Positions 43,011-51,400 of a stretch of 64,000 nucleotides of DNA are shown piece by piece; the first letter of the stretch is position 1, and the number at the start of each line of letters is the position of its first letter. The position numbers and the translations under genes were made by a program. This stretch comes from an uncultured Phascolarctobacterium sp. (lineage in GTDB: Bacteria > Bacillota > Negativicutes > Acidaminococcales > Acidaminococcaceae). The notes beneath the pieces are model-generated. The model ran no database searches. It was not told the origin of the DNA and was given only the letters and a program-made list of their open reading frames with translations. The DNA lies in assembly GCA_958448515.1 (NCBI GenBank), contig CAUDEF010000005.1, positions 68,635 to 132,634 of the forward strand. Reading direction: 5' to 3'.

Positions 43011-43112
43011 TAAATTGATTTTTAAAGCTGTTTATGATAAGATTTTATAATAAAACTGTTATAAAAATTACATAAACGATAATTAAGAATATAAAAGGAG
43101 TGTGTCAATGGT

Positions 43113-44666
43113 ATGCAAAACAAAGAACAAGAAATGATACTGGTAATTGACTTCGGCGGTCAATATAACCAATTAATTGCAAGACGTGTACGCGAAAGCG
43201 GCGTATATTGCGAAATTGTTTCCTATAAATACAGCCTTGAAAAAATTAAAGCTAAAAATCCTAAAGGCATTATTTTTACCGGCGGTCCTAACAGTGCGTA
43301 TTTGGAAGATTCTCCGACTATTGATCCGGAAATTTATACCTGGGGTGTACCGGTATTGGGCATCTGCTATGGCAGCCAGCTGATGATGCATATGCTGGGC
43401 GGCAATGTATGCAAAGCTCCTGAACGTGAATATGGCAAAACAGTGGTTGACCTTGATGTAAACAGCCCCATGTTTGCAGATCTTAATGACAAAAATGTAT
43501 GCTGGATGAGCCACAATGACTACATTGAAACTGTTGCTCCCGGTTTTGAAATCGTTGCTCATACTCCTAACTGCCCTGTTGCAGCTGCTCAGGACAAAGC
43601 TCGTAAATTATACTGCGTACAGTTCCATCCGGAAGTACTGCACACAGAAAACGGCACTAAAATGTTAAGCAACTTTATCTATAATGTGTGCGGCTGCAGC
43701 GGTACCTGGAAAATGGATTCCTTTGTAGAAGAATCTGTACAGGAATTAAAAGCAAGAATTGGTGATGGCAAAGTACTGTGTGCTTTATCCGGCGGCGTAG
43801 ACTCCAGCGTATGTGCTGCTATGCTGGCTAAAGCTATCGGCAAACAGCTTACCTGCGTATTTGTAGATCATGGTTTGCTGCGTAAAAATGAACGTGAAGA
43901 AGTATGCGGCGTTTTTGGTGAAGGCGGACAATTTGATATTAACTTCATCTGCGTTGACGCTCGTGAACGTTTTTACAGCAAGCTTGCCGGTGTAACTTCT
44001 CCGGAAGGTAAAAGAAAAATTATCGGTGAAGAATTCATCCGTGTATTTGAAGAAGAAGCTAAGAAAATCGGTGCTGTAGATTATCTTGCTCAGGGAACTA
44101 TTTATCCTGACGTTGTAGAAAGCGGACTGGGCGGAGAATCTGCAACAATTAAGAGCCATCATAACGTAGGCGGCTTACCTGATTTTGTTGATTTTAAAGA
44201 AATCGTTGAACCTTTGCGCGACCTGTTTAAAGACGAAGTTCGTCAGGCAGGCAGAGAACTTGGCTTACCGGAATATCTGGTTGCACGTCAGCCGTTCCCC
44301 GGTCCTGGACTTGCAATCCGCATTATCGGCGATGTAACTGCTGAAAAAGTAGCAATCGTACAGGATGCAGACGCTATCTATCGTGAAGAAGTAGACAAAC
44401 TGCCGGTTGAGCAGCGCCCCAGCCAGTATTTTGCTGCACTGACCAATATGCGCAGTGTTGGTGTTATGGGTGACGAACGTACCTATGACTATGCAATTGC
44501 ATTGCGTGCAGTAACTACTACAGACTTTATGACTGCTGAAGTTACTATGCTGCCGCAAAGCACTATTACAACTGCTGCTAACCGCATTGTAAACGAAGTA
44601 AAACACATTAACCGCGTACTGTTTGACTATACTACCAAACCGCCCGCAACCATTGAGTTTGAATAA
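43113..44666 (+). CDS. guaA: GMP synthase (glutamine-hydrolysing)
   Basis: 517-residue enzyme converting XMP to GMP. The N-terminal glutamine amidotransferase domain has VLGICYGSQLM (catalytic Cys) and VQFHPEVLHTE (His and Glu); the ATP pyrophosphatase domain has ALSGGVDSSVCAAML; the C-terminal dimerisation domain ends in the typical TKPPATIEFE. Ribosome site AAGGAG lies 12 bases before ATG 43113, slightly far. No purine riboswitch was found in the 100-base leader. Strong C-ending codon use like groEL. This is the last core gene before the A/T-rich island. Confidence 0.97.
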   Translation: MQNKEQEMILVIDFGGQYNQLIARRVRESGVYCEIVSYKYSLEKIKAKNPKGIIFTGGPNSAYLEDSPTIDPEIYTWGVPVLGICYGSQLMMHMLGGNVCKAPEREYGKTVVDLDVNSPMFADLNDKNVCWMSHNDYIETVAPGFEIVAHTPNCPVAAAQDKARKLYCVQFHPEVLHTENGTKMLSNFIYNVCGCSGTWKMDSFVEESVQELKARIGDGKVLCALSGGVDSSVCAAMLAKAIGKQLTCVFVDHGLLRKNEREEVCGVFGEGGQFDINFICVDARERFYSKLAGVTSPEGKRKIIGEEFIRVFEEEAKKIGAVDYLAQGTIYPDVVESGLGGESATIKSHHNVGGLPDFVDFKEIVEPLRDLFKDEVRQAGRELGLPEYLVARQPFPGPGLAIRIIGDVTAEKVAIVQDADAIYREEVDKLPVEQRPSQYFAALTNMRSVGVMGDERTYDYAIALRAVTTTDFMTAEVTMLPQSTITTAANRIVNEVKHINRVLFDYTTKPPATIEFE

Positions 44667-44795
44667 GAAAAAATGTTTTGAATATATATCTGTAAATCTT
44701 GTTTAATAAGGCGAATTTTTCTATTTTTGATAGTACTTATTTAAACTGCATTTACTGATTACAGATGTGCTGAAAAGTTATTTGCATAGAAATAG

Positions 44796-44840
44796 AAGGT
44801 CTAACCGATTTTTTAGTTGGTTGGACCTTATTTATTTTAT
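44796..44840 (+). terminator. Terminator-like hairpin after guaA
   Basis: AAGGTCTAACC (44796-44806) pairs with GGTTGGACCTT (44819-44829), T-rich loop and tail. It is 130 bases after the guaA stop; nothing else is seen in between. Confidence 0.75.
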
Positions 44841-45748
44841 TGGTTCTTAATGAAGTATTTGAAAATTTTACTCCAAGTATAGTAAGCTTGTCTTGAATGA
44901 TATGGCTTCATGTTGTGGTAGAATTATTTTCAAGATATAAATTATATTGAATACTCAAATGTAGAATATGAGCAGGAATATCTTATTGATCCCATTAAGT
45001 AGATATGGCAAAACAATTGTAATTAGTGGCTTTGGATAAGAAAATAAAAAAGTTCAGATTAAAAATGTATGTCTGAAGAATTATGGAATTTGAAGCCAAG
45101 ACTTTTAATGGTACTATCATCTATAAAGATTCTCACTCATTAGGCGGCTACTGTGATGCTGAGCTGTAAAAGTATGGACATATTAGTAATAAGTTTAACT
45201 AAAATATTTTAAAGTAATAATAAATTATGAAATAAGGTCAAATATTATAAAAGTGTTATTGTCAAGATAAATATATGAAAATTATTTTGGAATGTAAGAA
45301 AATTAACTTATTTTTGACTGTTAAATGTTTGAAAAATAATAAACATCAGAATATTTTATAAAATACTTCAAGAACCAAAAGACAATTAGTATTTAAATTT
45401 TGATTAAAAGAGGTAGTATGTGTGTTTCTACATAACTATCCGAAAGTTGGTATGATATAGAATATTACACAGGTTTAGATAAATACAAGTTGATTGGCAG
45501 TGACGAAATAGGTGTATAATATAAAAATATACAAGGATATTAGTTAAAAGTCGATTGCACCGCGAATATAGAAAAATGTAGAAGATTTGAAAGACAAAGA
45601 GAATAGACTATACGTTTATGTTGTAGCAAAAGTTTTAAGGGAGTATTTTTATTTTATTAAAACTTATTATATCTTTAGAAAATCTTGGAGTATATTGTGA
45701 TATATGCTACAATAGTTTCAAAAAATTGCCATCGATTGGATAACTATT
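44841..45748 (+). other. Decayed, A/T-rich coding remnants (gene graveyard)
   Basis: About 900 bases without an intact gene. Short open stretches with protein-like composition are cut by stops: NMSRNILLIPLSRYGKTIVI around 44970-45030, MEFEAKTFNGTIIYKDSHSL at 45083-45142 (open to a stop at 45167-45169), and the stretch at 45418-45519 listed separately. I cannot assign families. The pattern, clear amino-acid-like phrases interrupted by TAA/TAG, indicates old genes eroding by nonsense and indel changes next to the McrBC-like pair. Confidence 0.5.
45418..45519 (+). pseudogene. Remnant of a small gene with internal stop
   Basis: ATG 45418 has a good ribosome site (AGAGGTAGT) but meets TAA at 45433 after five codons; the same frame then reads LSESWYDIEYYTGLDKYKLI to a stop at 45517. 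The preserved ribosome site and a further 27 sense codons after the stop suggest a former gene. The family is not recognised. Confidence 0.45.
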
Positions 45749-45950
45749 ATGTTAGTCAGTTATAATAAACTATAGAAGCTACTTATATATAAAAAGATGA
45801 AGCATTCTAATCTGAATGATATTATTGGCATTAGCTTTAATGTAATGGCGAAAATGGGAAGAAATAAATTTGTCTCAATATAGTTTGATGAAAATATGTT
45901 GTGCTCTTGATTGCAATATTGGCAATATTTATAGATATCATGGTAAATAA
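45749..45950 (+). pseudogene. Decayed Cro/CI-type (XRE) regulator
   Basis: Reads MLVSYNKL*KLLIYKKMKHS then NLNDIIGISFNVMAKMGRNK, FVSI*FDENMLC and, after a frame change, ALDCNIGNIYRYHGK. This follows the common small HTH regulator pattern SYNKLWKLLIDK..., NVMAKLGRNE.VS and ALDCNIGDI. The first stop replaces the expected Trp of NKLW (TGG to TAG), the second falls in the VSMD region, and a one-base shift precedes ALDCNIG. Such regulators commonly stand beside restriction or mobile genes, so this is likely the lost regulator of the adjacent McrBC-like system or of an earlier neighbour. Confidence 0.8.
45907..45935 (+). promoter_or_regulatory. Possible promoter of the McrBC-like pair
   Basis: TTGATT (45907-45912), 17-base spacer, TATAGA (45930-45935), 44 bases before the start codon and inside the end of the decayed regulator. 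Confidence 0.4.
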
Positions 45951-45979
45951 AAAATTATGAGATCAGGGGGAGAATTAAA

Positions 45980-48508
45980 ATGGATTTCAAGCAATATAAA
46001 GGGAAGAATATTCTTGCATGGCTTTGGTTTGATCGTGAGTATTATAATCAAGATAGAGCTAATACTGTATGTTATGTTTATCCGCGTGTATTGATTAATA
46101 AAGAGACTGTTGACCTAATTGATCCTGAAGATTTTCCTAAGTATGGTGCGATTAGAGTTAATATTTATGGAGGGGAAACTGCTGAGGATATTTCTGATAG
46201 ATTTGGTTCTTTTGTTAGTTTGAAAATAAACGAAGATGATCCAAATCCGAACTATGAGGGAAACAATATGTATAGCCTCAGGTACAATTTTAATTTTGGA
46301 AGAACCAACTCTGGTATTTGGATAGAAAAATTTTCTGGTAAAGGTTTTTATCAAGTTATTGATATCAATGGAAATATGGAAACACTTCAAAAAGATCGTT
46401 CAATACCAGTACCTGATTTTGAAGTTCGAACAGCACTTGTTTTATTGAGGTTTGAAACCAAATTATATGGGCCGTTTGAGTGTGGAGAGACAAAAGAAGG
46501 CAAAATTCTACTTAATGGTATTAAGATGTTTCAGTATAATGTTGGTGAATACGATACGATGGATTACAATGATGATCTTTTAGTGATTGAGGATCAGAAT
46601 GGAGAGGAGGCTCTAATTCTTATTCCAAAGGCATCACTTCCTTCCCCTGAAGAGTGTGAAGTTAGTTATGATTGGATAAGTGAAGAGACGCTTATTGATA
46701 ACTTTATTGATTTTCTGCATGGGATAAATTTCTATACTCGTGAGCAAGTTCGCCAGCTAAAAGAAATGGTACATCAGCTTGTTAAAAGTGGTAGTGATGT
46801 ACAGTTTACGAGTGATCGTATAAACAAGATACAAGAATTATTGCGAGATATTTGTCGAAAAGAGGAATATATCGGAGATGTTGTGGAGTATGCACTTTCA
46901 GACGAAAGTATGAAAAAGACTTTAATTCATGAAGTGTTGAACAATTATTTTGATCAGATTCAAAATAGGATTATTGAAATTTCTTCGGTACAGGAACGTA
47001 TAAATGCATTAAAAGCACAAGAATTATTTTTGCAGCAAAGTGTTGAGTCACTTAAAAAAAATGCTGAACAAGGAAAAGCAGAAAGTTCTGAAGAAGACAA
47101 GTTGATAATTTTTGAATTGAATCAAAAACTTGAAGTGCTATTGAAAGAAAAGCAAGCATTGAGTGCAGAACTTGAAATTCGTAAAGACATAGAAAGCCTT
47201 AAAGCAGAAAGGGATCAGCTTAAAGAAGAGCGAGATAAAGCAAAAGATAGTTACAATCAACAGTTGATCGATAATAATGAGCTTAAAAAACAGTTTGATG
47301 CTACGTTGCAAGCATTTAATGATAAGGCGGCGCAAACAGCGAGAATTCTTGATAGCAAGTTATTAGATAAAATTTTACGCGGTATTGGTGAAGAGCCTAA
47401 TGTAAAGGATAGTATTACATTTGATACATCATTGCTTCATTCTGAGCCGATGGATTGCGCTGGTATTATTAGGCGTGTAGCTGATTTTATTAGTGATAAA
47501 GCACACAGAGATGTAACTTTTAATGATGTTGCGAACTACCTTATCTGTATTACACAAGGCTTTATTACCACGTTTGCTGGTGAGCCTGGGACGGGAAAAA
47601 CTTCTTTATGTAATATTATTGCAAAAGCCTTGGGATTAGTAACAGATACTCCACAAAGACGGTTCATCGATATTTCTGTTGAGCGAGGATGGTCTTCTCA
47701 TAAAGATTTTATTGGATACTATAATCCGTTATCGAAAAGGATGGAACGTAGCAATGGAGAAGTTTTTGATGCGTTCGAGTGGATGGACAGTGAATATGAT
47801 TGTGATCAGTCGAAAATAGCTCCCTTTATTATCCTTCTTGACGAAGCAAATCTTAGTCCAATAGAACATTACTGGGCGGCATTCCTTAGAAATTGTGATT
47901 TTGCATCTGTATCCAATCGTTCTATTCCTCTTGGTGGTACTAGAAGCTTTAAGCTTCCCGAATATCTTCGGTTTTTGGCAACTGTTAATTTTGATCATAC
48001 AACAGAGGAACTTTCTCCGAGATTTTTAGATAGAAGCTGGGTTATTATGTTGGAACCAGCTAGAGTTGATGATGAAGTTGATGAGGATATTAAAAATGTT
48101 GAAGATATGATATCCTTTGGTGATATGAAGGAAGCGTTTTGCATCAGGGGAGATGATGTAATTGATGAGGCGATTCAGAATAAATGGAATGCTATTCAAA
48201 AGATTTTTAGAGATAGGTCACTCCAGATCATGCCCCGTAATTTGAAAATGGTAAAGAATTATTGTGCTGTTGCTTGTAGATGTATGGAACGTGATACTCC
48301 AGCAACAAAATTTGCGCCACTGGATTATGCACTGTCACAAAAAATTCTTCCTACCATCAACGGAAATGGTGATAATTACCGTTTGTTGATTGAAGATTTA
48401 CTTAGAGAATGTACTGCACAGAATATGCCCATAAGTGCTAAGCATTTGGAGAGAATGAAACGTATTGCAGAAAATAATATGGGTTTTTACCAGTTCTTCT
48501 CTCGTTAA
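45980..48508 (+). CDS. McrB-like AAA+ protein with coiled coil
   Basis: 842 residues in three parts. Residues 1-230 are a beta-rich domain I do not recognise (LAWLWFDREYYNQDR, LLRFETKLYGPFECG). Residues about 330-460 are a long coiled coil of Glu/Lys/Leu heptads. Residues about 500-842 are the AAA+ module: Walker A FAGEPGTGKTS (about 532), GWSSHKDFIGYYNPLS, Walker B FIILLDEANLSP (about 616) and NFDHTTEELSPRFLDRSW (about 669), the place of the McrB sensor/arginine-finger motif. With the following nuclease gene this forms an McrBC-like, modification- or structure-sensing restriction system. Starts after AGGGGGAG. Low G+C and rare codons mark it as acquired. The N-terminal domain would be the recognition module (inference). 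Confidence 0.82.
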   Translation: MDFKQYKGKNILAWLWFDREYYNQDRANTVCYVYPRVLINKETVDLIDPEDFPKYGAIRVNIYGGETAEDISDRFGSFVSLKINEDDPNPNYEGNNMYSLRYNFNFGRTNSGIWIEKFSGKGFYQVIDINGNMETLQKDRSIPVPDFEVRTALVLLRFETKLYGPFECGETKEGKILLNGIKMFQYNVGEYDTMDYNDDLLVIEDQNGEEALILIPKASLPSPEECEVSYDWISEETLIDNFIDFLHGINFYTREQVRQLKEMVHQLVKSGSDVQFTSDRINKIQELLRDICRKEEYIGDVVEYALSDESMKKTLIHEVLNNYFDQIQNRIIEISSVQERINALKAQELFLQQSVESLKKNAEQGKAESSEEDKLIIFELNQKLEVLLKEKQALSAELEIRKDIESLKAERDQLKEERDKAKDSYNQQLIDNNELKKQFDATLQAFNDKAAQTARILDSKLLDKILRGIGEEPNVKDSITFDTSLLHSEPMDCAGIIRRVADFISDKAHRDVTFNDVANYLICITQGFITTFAGEPGTGKTSLCNIIAKALGLVTDTPQRRFIDISVERGWSSHKDFIGYYNPLSKRMERSNGEVFDAFEWMDSEYDCDQSKIAPFIILLDEANLSPIEHYWAAFLRNCDFASVSNRSIPLGGTRSFKLPEYLRFLATVNFDHTTEELSPRFLDRSWVIMLEPARVDDEVDEDIKNVEDMISFGDMKEAFCIRGDDVIDEAIQNKWNAIQKIFRDRSLQIMPRNLKMVKNYCAVACRCMERDTPATKFAPLDYALSQKILPTINGNGDNYRLLIEDLLRECTAQNMPISAKHLERMKRIAENNMGFYQFFSR

Positions 48509-48539
48509 GTGGCGCGTGAAGGAGGAAGTCATATATACG

Positions 48540-50411
48540 ATGGTGAAATGCATTTTGTCCTGTCAGAACAAGAAACAAAATATCAATCTTAATCTTTCGG
48601 ACTGCTTCATGGATATATCCTCTGTTGATTTTACTGAATGTGCTGTGGTTTTTGAAGATGAAAACTATGATATTTATTTTTTGTGTGATAAGTATAATAG
48701 ACTTGATGTTGTGTCAGTTGATGTATGTGTTAATGGAGAACTAATTGGAAATATAGTTTTTGAGACTGATACGGATATTGTTGAGGGACTTACAAGATAT
48801 AGAGATGATATCTTTGCAAAACAACCATTTTTACTTCATTATGATCTTGTTATTGTTTCTTTTATTTTGACGTTTGTAGATGGGTCTTTCAAGGAATATT
48901 TTACAAATTTTTTGCTGTGTGTGAGCAAGAGCAAAGAGGATGTTATAAATATACAAAATATTCTTCAAGATTTAATTGCATTTGATGGTTCACAAGTTGG
49001 TGAGTGGATATTTTCTGATAATAAACGAGGTGCAAGTAATAGCCTTTTTGAAGGAAAGTGGAATAAGCGTTCATATAAGTCTTTGAGTTCGTACATTCAA
49101 TTATTAGAGCAAGTAATTGCGTGTTATAAAAATAATTATGCATACTTTAGGGTGAAAGGTAAACATACAATAAAGCAGTCAAGTGTACTAGTTCCTTATG
49201 AAAAGGTAAAAAATATTTCTCGTGGTAGTTTTTGTTGGATTATGCAGAATACAGATCAATTATCTGAGGTTCTGTATACTAGTGGAATTCGATATCGAAA
49301 TAAAAACTATTTACCATATCAAATTAAAACAGATGCAAATAAAAAAAGTTGGAACGTATATGAGAATAGAGTGATTGTTGCTTTTTTATATCATGTTCTT
49401 TTAAATGCAAAACAAATTTTTTCGGAGTTTGATAATAATGTTTTAAATGAAGAGCGAATTATTTCTAGAATTCATGGAAATTTTCCAAAAGAATACTGTG
49501 CGCCAATAATTACAGTTAAATCTTTACAAGTTGCATTTTGCAGGATTTTGTTGGAAAAGCTTAATAATTCCATCAGTATATTACAGAGCCTCTACAAACA
49601 ATATGAAGCACTTTTTGATTTTAAAACATCAATACTAGATAAATTTCCAAGAAAAACAAGTACATTTTGCGAAATCAAGCCATATGCACAAGTTTTTGAG
49701 ATTATTGTCCGTTGGTTTCAGTATGGTGAATATAGTTTGGAAAAAGAGCGTTTAATTTTACAGGTAAAAACATTAGATAAATTGTTTGAATATTACTGCT
49801 TACTTCAACTTTTGAAATTATTGGCTGACAATGGATATCAAAAAGATGATGTTAAAGAACCTGTATTCAAATACCTATATACTTCAGCAGATGCATATTA
49901 TCATAATGAACAGGATATAGCTAACACATATATGCTAAGAAATAATCATGTTTCAGTTACGTTGTACTATCAACCAGTAATTAGTTCAGTTAGGTTTGAA
50001 AATAATCTCACACTTTATAGAACTACAAAGCCTCCATTTGGCAGATCAGACTACTATACTCCAGATTTTGTATTAAAATTTTCATACTCTGGAAGGAATG
50101 AGGAATATGTAATTTTTGATTCGAAATTTTCATCTAGAGATAACATTAAGAATCATAGTTTATTGGAAGTTATTCGTAAGTATTCATGTGAGATGTGTAC
50201 GACCGCTAACGGTCATCCTCCAAAGATGGTTTGGATTATGCAGGGGAGAGTCAAAAGTAGTGAAAATGCGATTTGGCGATATCATAATTCACCGCTAGCC
50301 TTTAAGTATCAACCTACTACATCGTTTGGCATTGTCTCAGTTAATACAGTTGTAGAAATTAAGAAGAGATTATGGACTGAGATAAAAAATAGCATTTCTT
50401 TCTTGAAATAA
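48540..50411 (+). CDS. McrC-like DUF2357 / PD-(D/E)xK nuclease
   Basis: 623 residues. The N-terminal about 200 residues are beta-rich, the middle is helical (FDFKTSILDKFPRKTSTF, FEIIVRWFQYGEYS), and the C-terminal region has YYTPDFVLKF and EYVIFDSKFSS (about residues 507-530), the PD...DxK site of the PDDEXK_7/DUF2357 nucleases found beside McrB-type AAA+ proteins. It should cut DNA when driven by the partner motor. ATG 48540 is 14 bases from AAGGAGG (48519-48525), unusually far; no better ATG, GTG or TTG lies between. The gap to the AAA+ gene is 31 bases, so they are one operon. Both active-site acids and the Lys are intact. Confidence 0.8.
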   Translation: MVKCILSCQNKKQNINLNLSDCFMDISSVDFTECAVVFEDENYDIYFLCDKYNRLDVVSVDVCVNGELIGNIVFETDTDIVEGLTRYRDDIFAKQPFLLHYDLVIVSFILTFVDGSFKEYFTNFLLCVSKSKEDVINIQNILQDLIAFDGSQVGEWIFSDNKRGASNSLFEGKWNKRSYKSLSSYIQLLEQVIACYKNNYAYFRVKGKHTIKQSSVLVPYEKVKNISRGSFCWIMQNTDQLSEVLYTSGIRYRNKNYLPYQIKTDANKKSWNVYENRVIVAFLYHVLLNAKQIFSEFDNNVLNEERIISRIHGNFPKEYCAPIITVKSLQVAFCRILLEKLNNSISILQSLYKQYEALFDFKTSILDKFPRKTSTFCEIKPYAQVFEIIVRWFQYGEYSLEKERLILQVKTLDKLFEYYCLLQLLKLLADNGYQKDDVKEPVFKYLYTSADAYYHNEQDIANTYMLRNNHVSVTLYYQPVISSVRFENNLTLYRTTKPPFGRSDYYTPDFVLKFSYSGRNEEYVIFDSKFSSRDNIKNHSLLEVIRKYSCEMCTTANGHPPKMVWIMQGRVKSSENAIWRYHNSPLAFKYQPTTSFGIVSVNTVVEIKKRLWTEIKNSISFLK

Positions 50412-50650
50412 ATTTCGATAGTACTTTTATTTAAAACAAAAAAGATTACGGTATAAATGCCAATTACATATAACTAAATTATTCAGAGTATTATATAATG
50501 TATCACATCGTTATTACAATTTGATCAGAGATAATATTTAATATAACTACGATAGTAGAATACCATATTATGCTATGAAAAAGGTTTGAAGCAGGTTTAA
50601 TATGATTAAATTAGATGATAGTATTATCCTATAGTTTAATAAAAATTAAT
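50412..50650. other. Non-coding A/T-rich spacer after the nuclease gene
   Basis: No gene, repeat or RNA seen; very A/T-rich with stops in all frames. Confidence 0.5.
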
Positions 50651-50691
50651 AAAAAGAGCTTAGTTCGAGAATTCGAACTGAGCTCTTTTTT
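50651..50691. terminator. Strong hairpin terminator
   Basis: AAAAAGAGCTTAGTTCGA pairs with TCGAACTGAGCTCTTTTT (one G-U), 4-base loop. It has A and T runs on both sides and lies 240 bases after the nuclease gene. Confidence 0.9.
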
Positions 50692-50822
50692 GTCGATATA
50701 ATACTAAAAATTGTAATATATGTACAAATAAATCATTTGATCACTACATATAAATTATGAATATTGTATTTTATACTATGTTATATTAAAATTTTTGTAA
50801 TTACAAATATGGAGGGTTAGTT

Positions 50823-51371
50823 ATGTCAAAAAAAGAAATTGAAAGTTTTTAAGCAGAATCTAAAATTAATGAAGCTGCAACAGTAGAAGAATTTAAAGAA
50901 GCTGTAAAAGGGGCATACAAAGATAGAACAAGACAAGTATATTTTATTTGGAAAAAAATCAAGGAATTATATCCTGAAGTTGATGCTAATAGAATTATAA
51001 GGGAGGCTAGCTGGGATTTTGGGTTATATCAAGGAAATCAAATTTTAAAAAAATATGGTGATGAGAATATTGGACCTAAAGAAGCATTATTAGGACAAAC
51101 ATCTAGAGGTGGATTACTTGTATTTGAACAAGAAATAGTAGAATTGGAAGATGACAAGGCTGTGAAAATATTTAACTGTTGTCCGCATGTTGAAGCATTA
51201 ACAGAATTGGGATTATCAAAAGAAGAAATAAAGATGTTTTGTCGTGATATGTTAGGACATTGTGATTATGCAATTTGTCACCCGTTCAGCAATGTAGAGA
51301 TTGACTTTCCAACAACAATTGCTGATGGTGAAGGATACGGCTGTGCGATGACAATTACTAGAAAAAAATAG
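50823..51371 (+). pseudogene. L-2-amino-thiazoline-4-carboxylate hydrolase-like gene with stop at codon 10
   Basis: ATG 50823 with GGAGGG nine bases upstream opens MSKKEIESF, then TAA at 50850-50852; the frame continues uninterrupted for 172 codons to 51371. The remainder looks intact (WKKIKELYPEVDANRIIREA, FCRDMLGHCDYAICHPF, DGEGYGCAMTI) and fits the ATC-hydrolase family, which opens the thiazoline ring on the route to cysteine. No ATG, GTG or TTG follows the stop until TTG 51144, so normal translation would give at most the last 75 residues. Either a fresh nonsense mutation or a sequence error. The NhaC-type gene starts 29 bases later. Confidence 0.7.
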
Positions 51372-51400
51372 TAAGATAAATATCATGAGGGGGATGTAAA

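Noticed and set aside
43013..43112. Purine riboswitch in the guaA leader
   Set aside because: No three-way junction or conserved loop sequences; the leader is simple A/T-rich sequence.
50850..50852. Recoding of the TAA in the ATC-hydrolase-like gene
   Set aside because: TAA is not a selenocysteine or pyrrolysine codon and no slippery sequence like that of prfB is present; a mutation or error is simpler.
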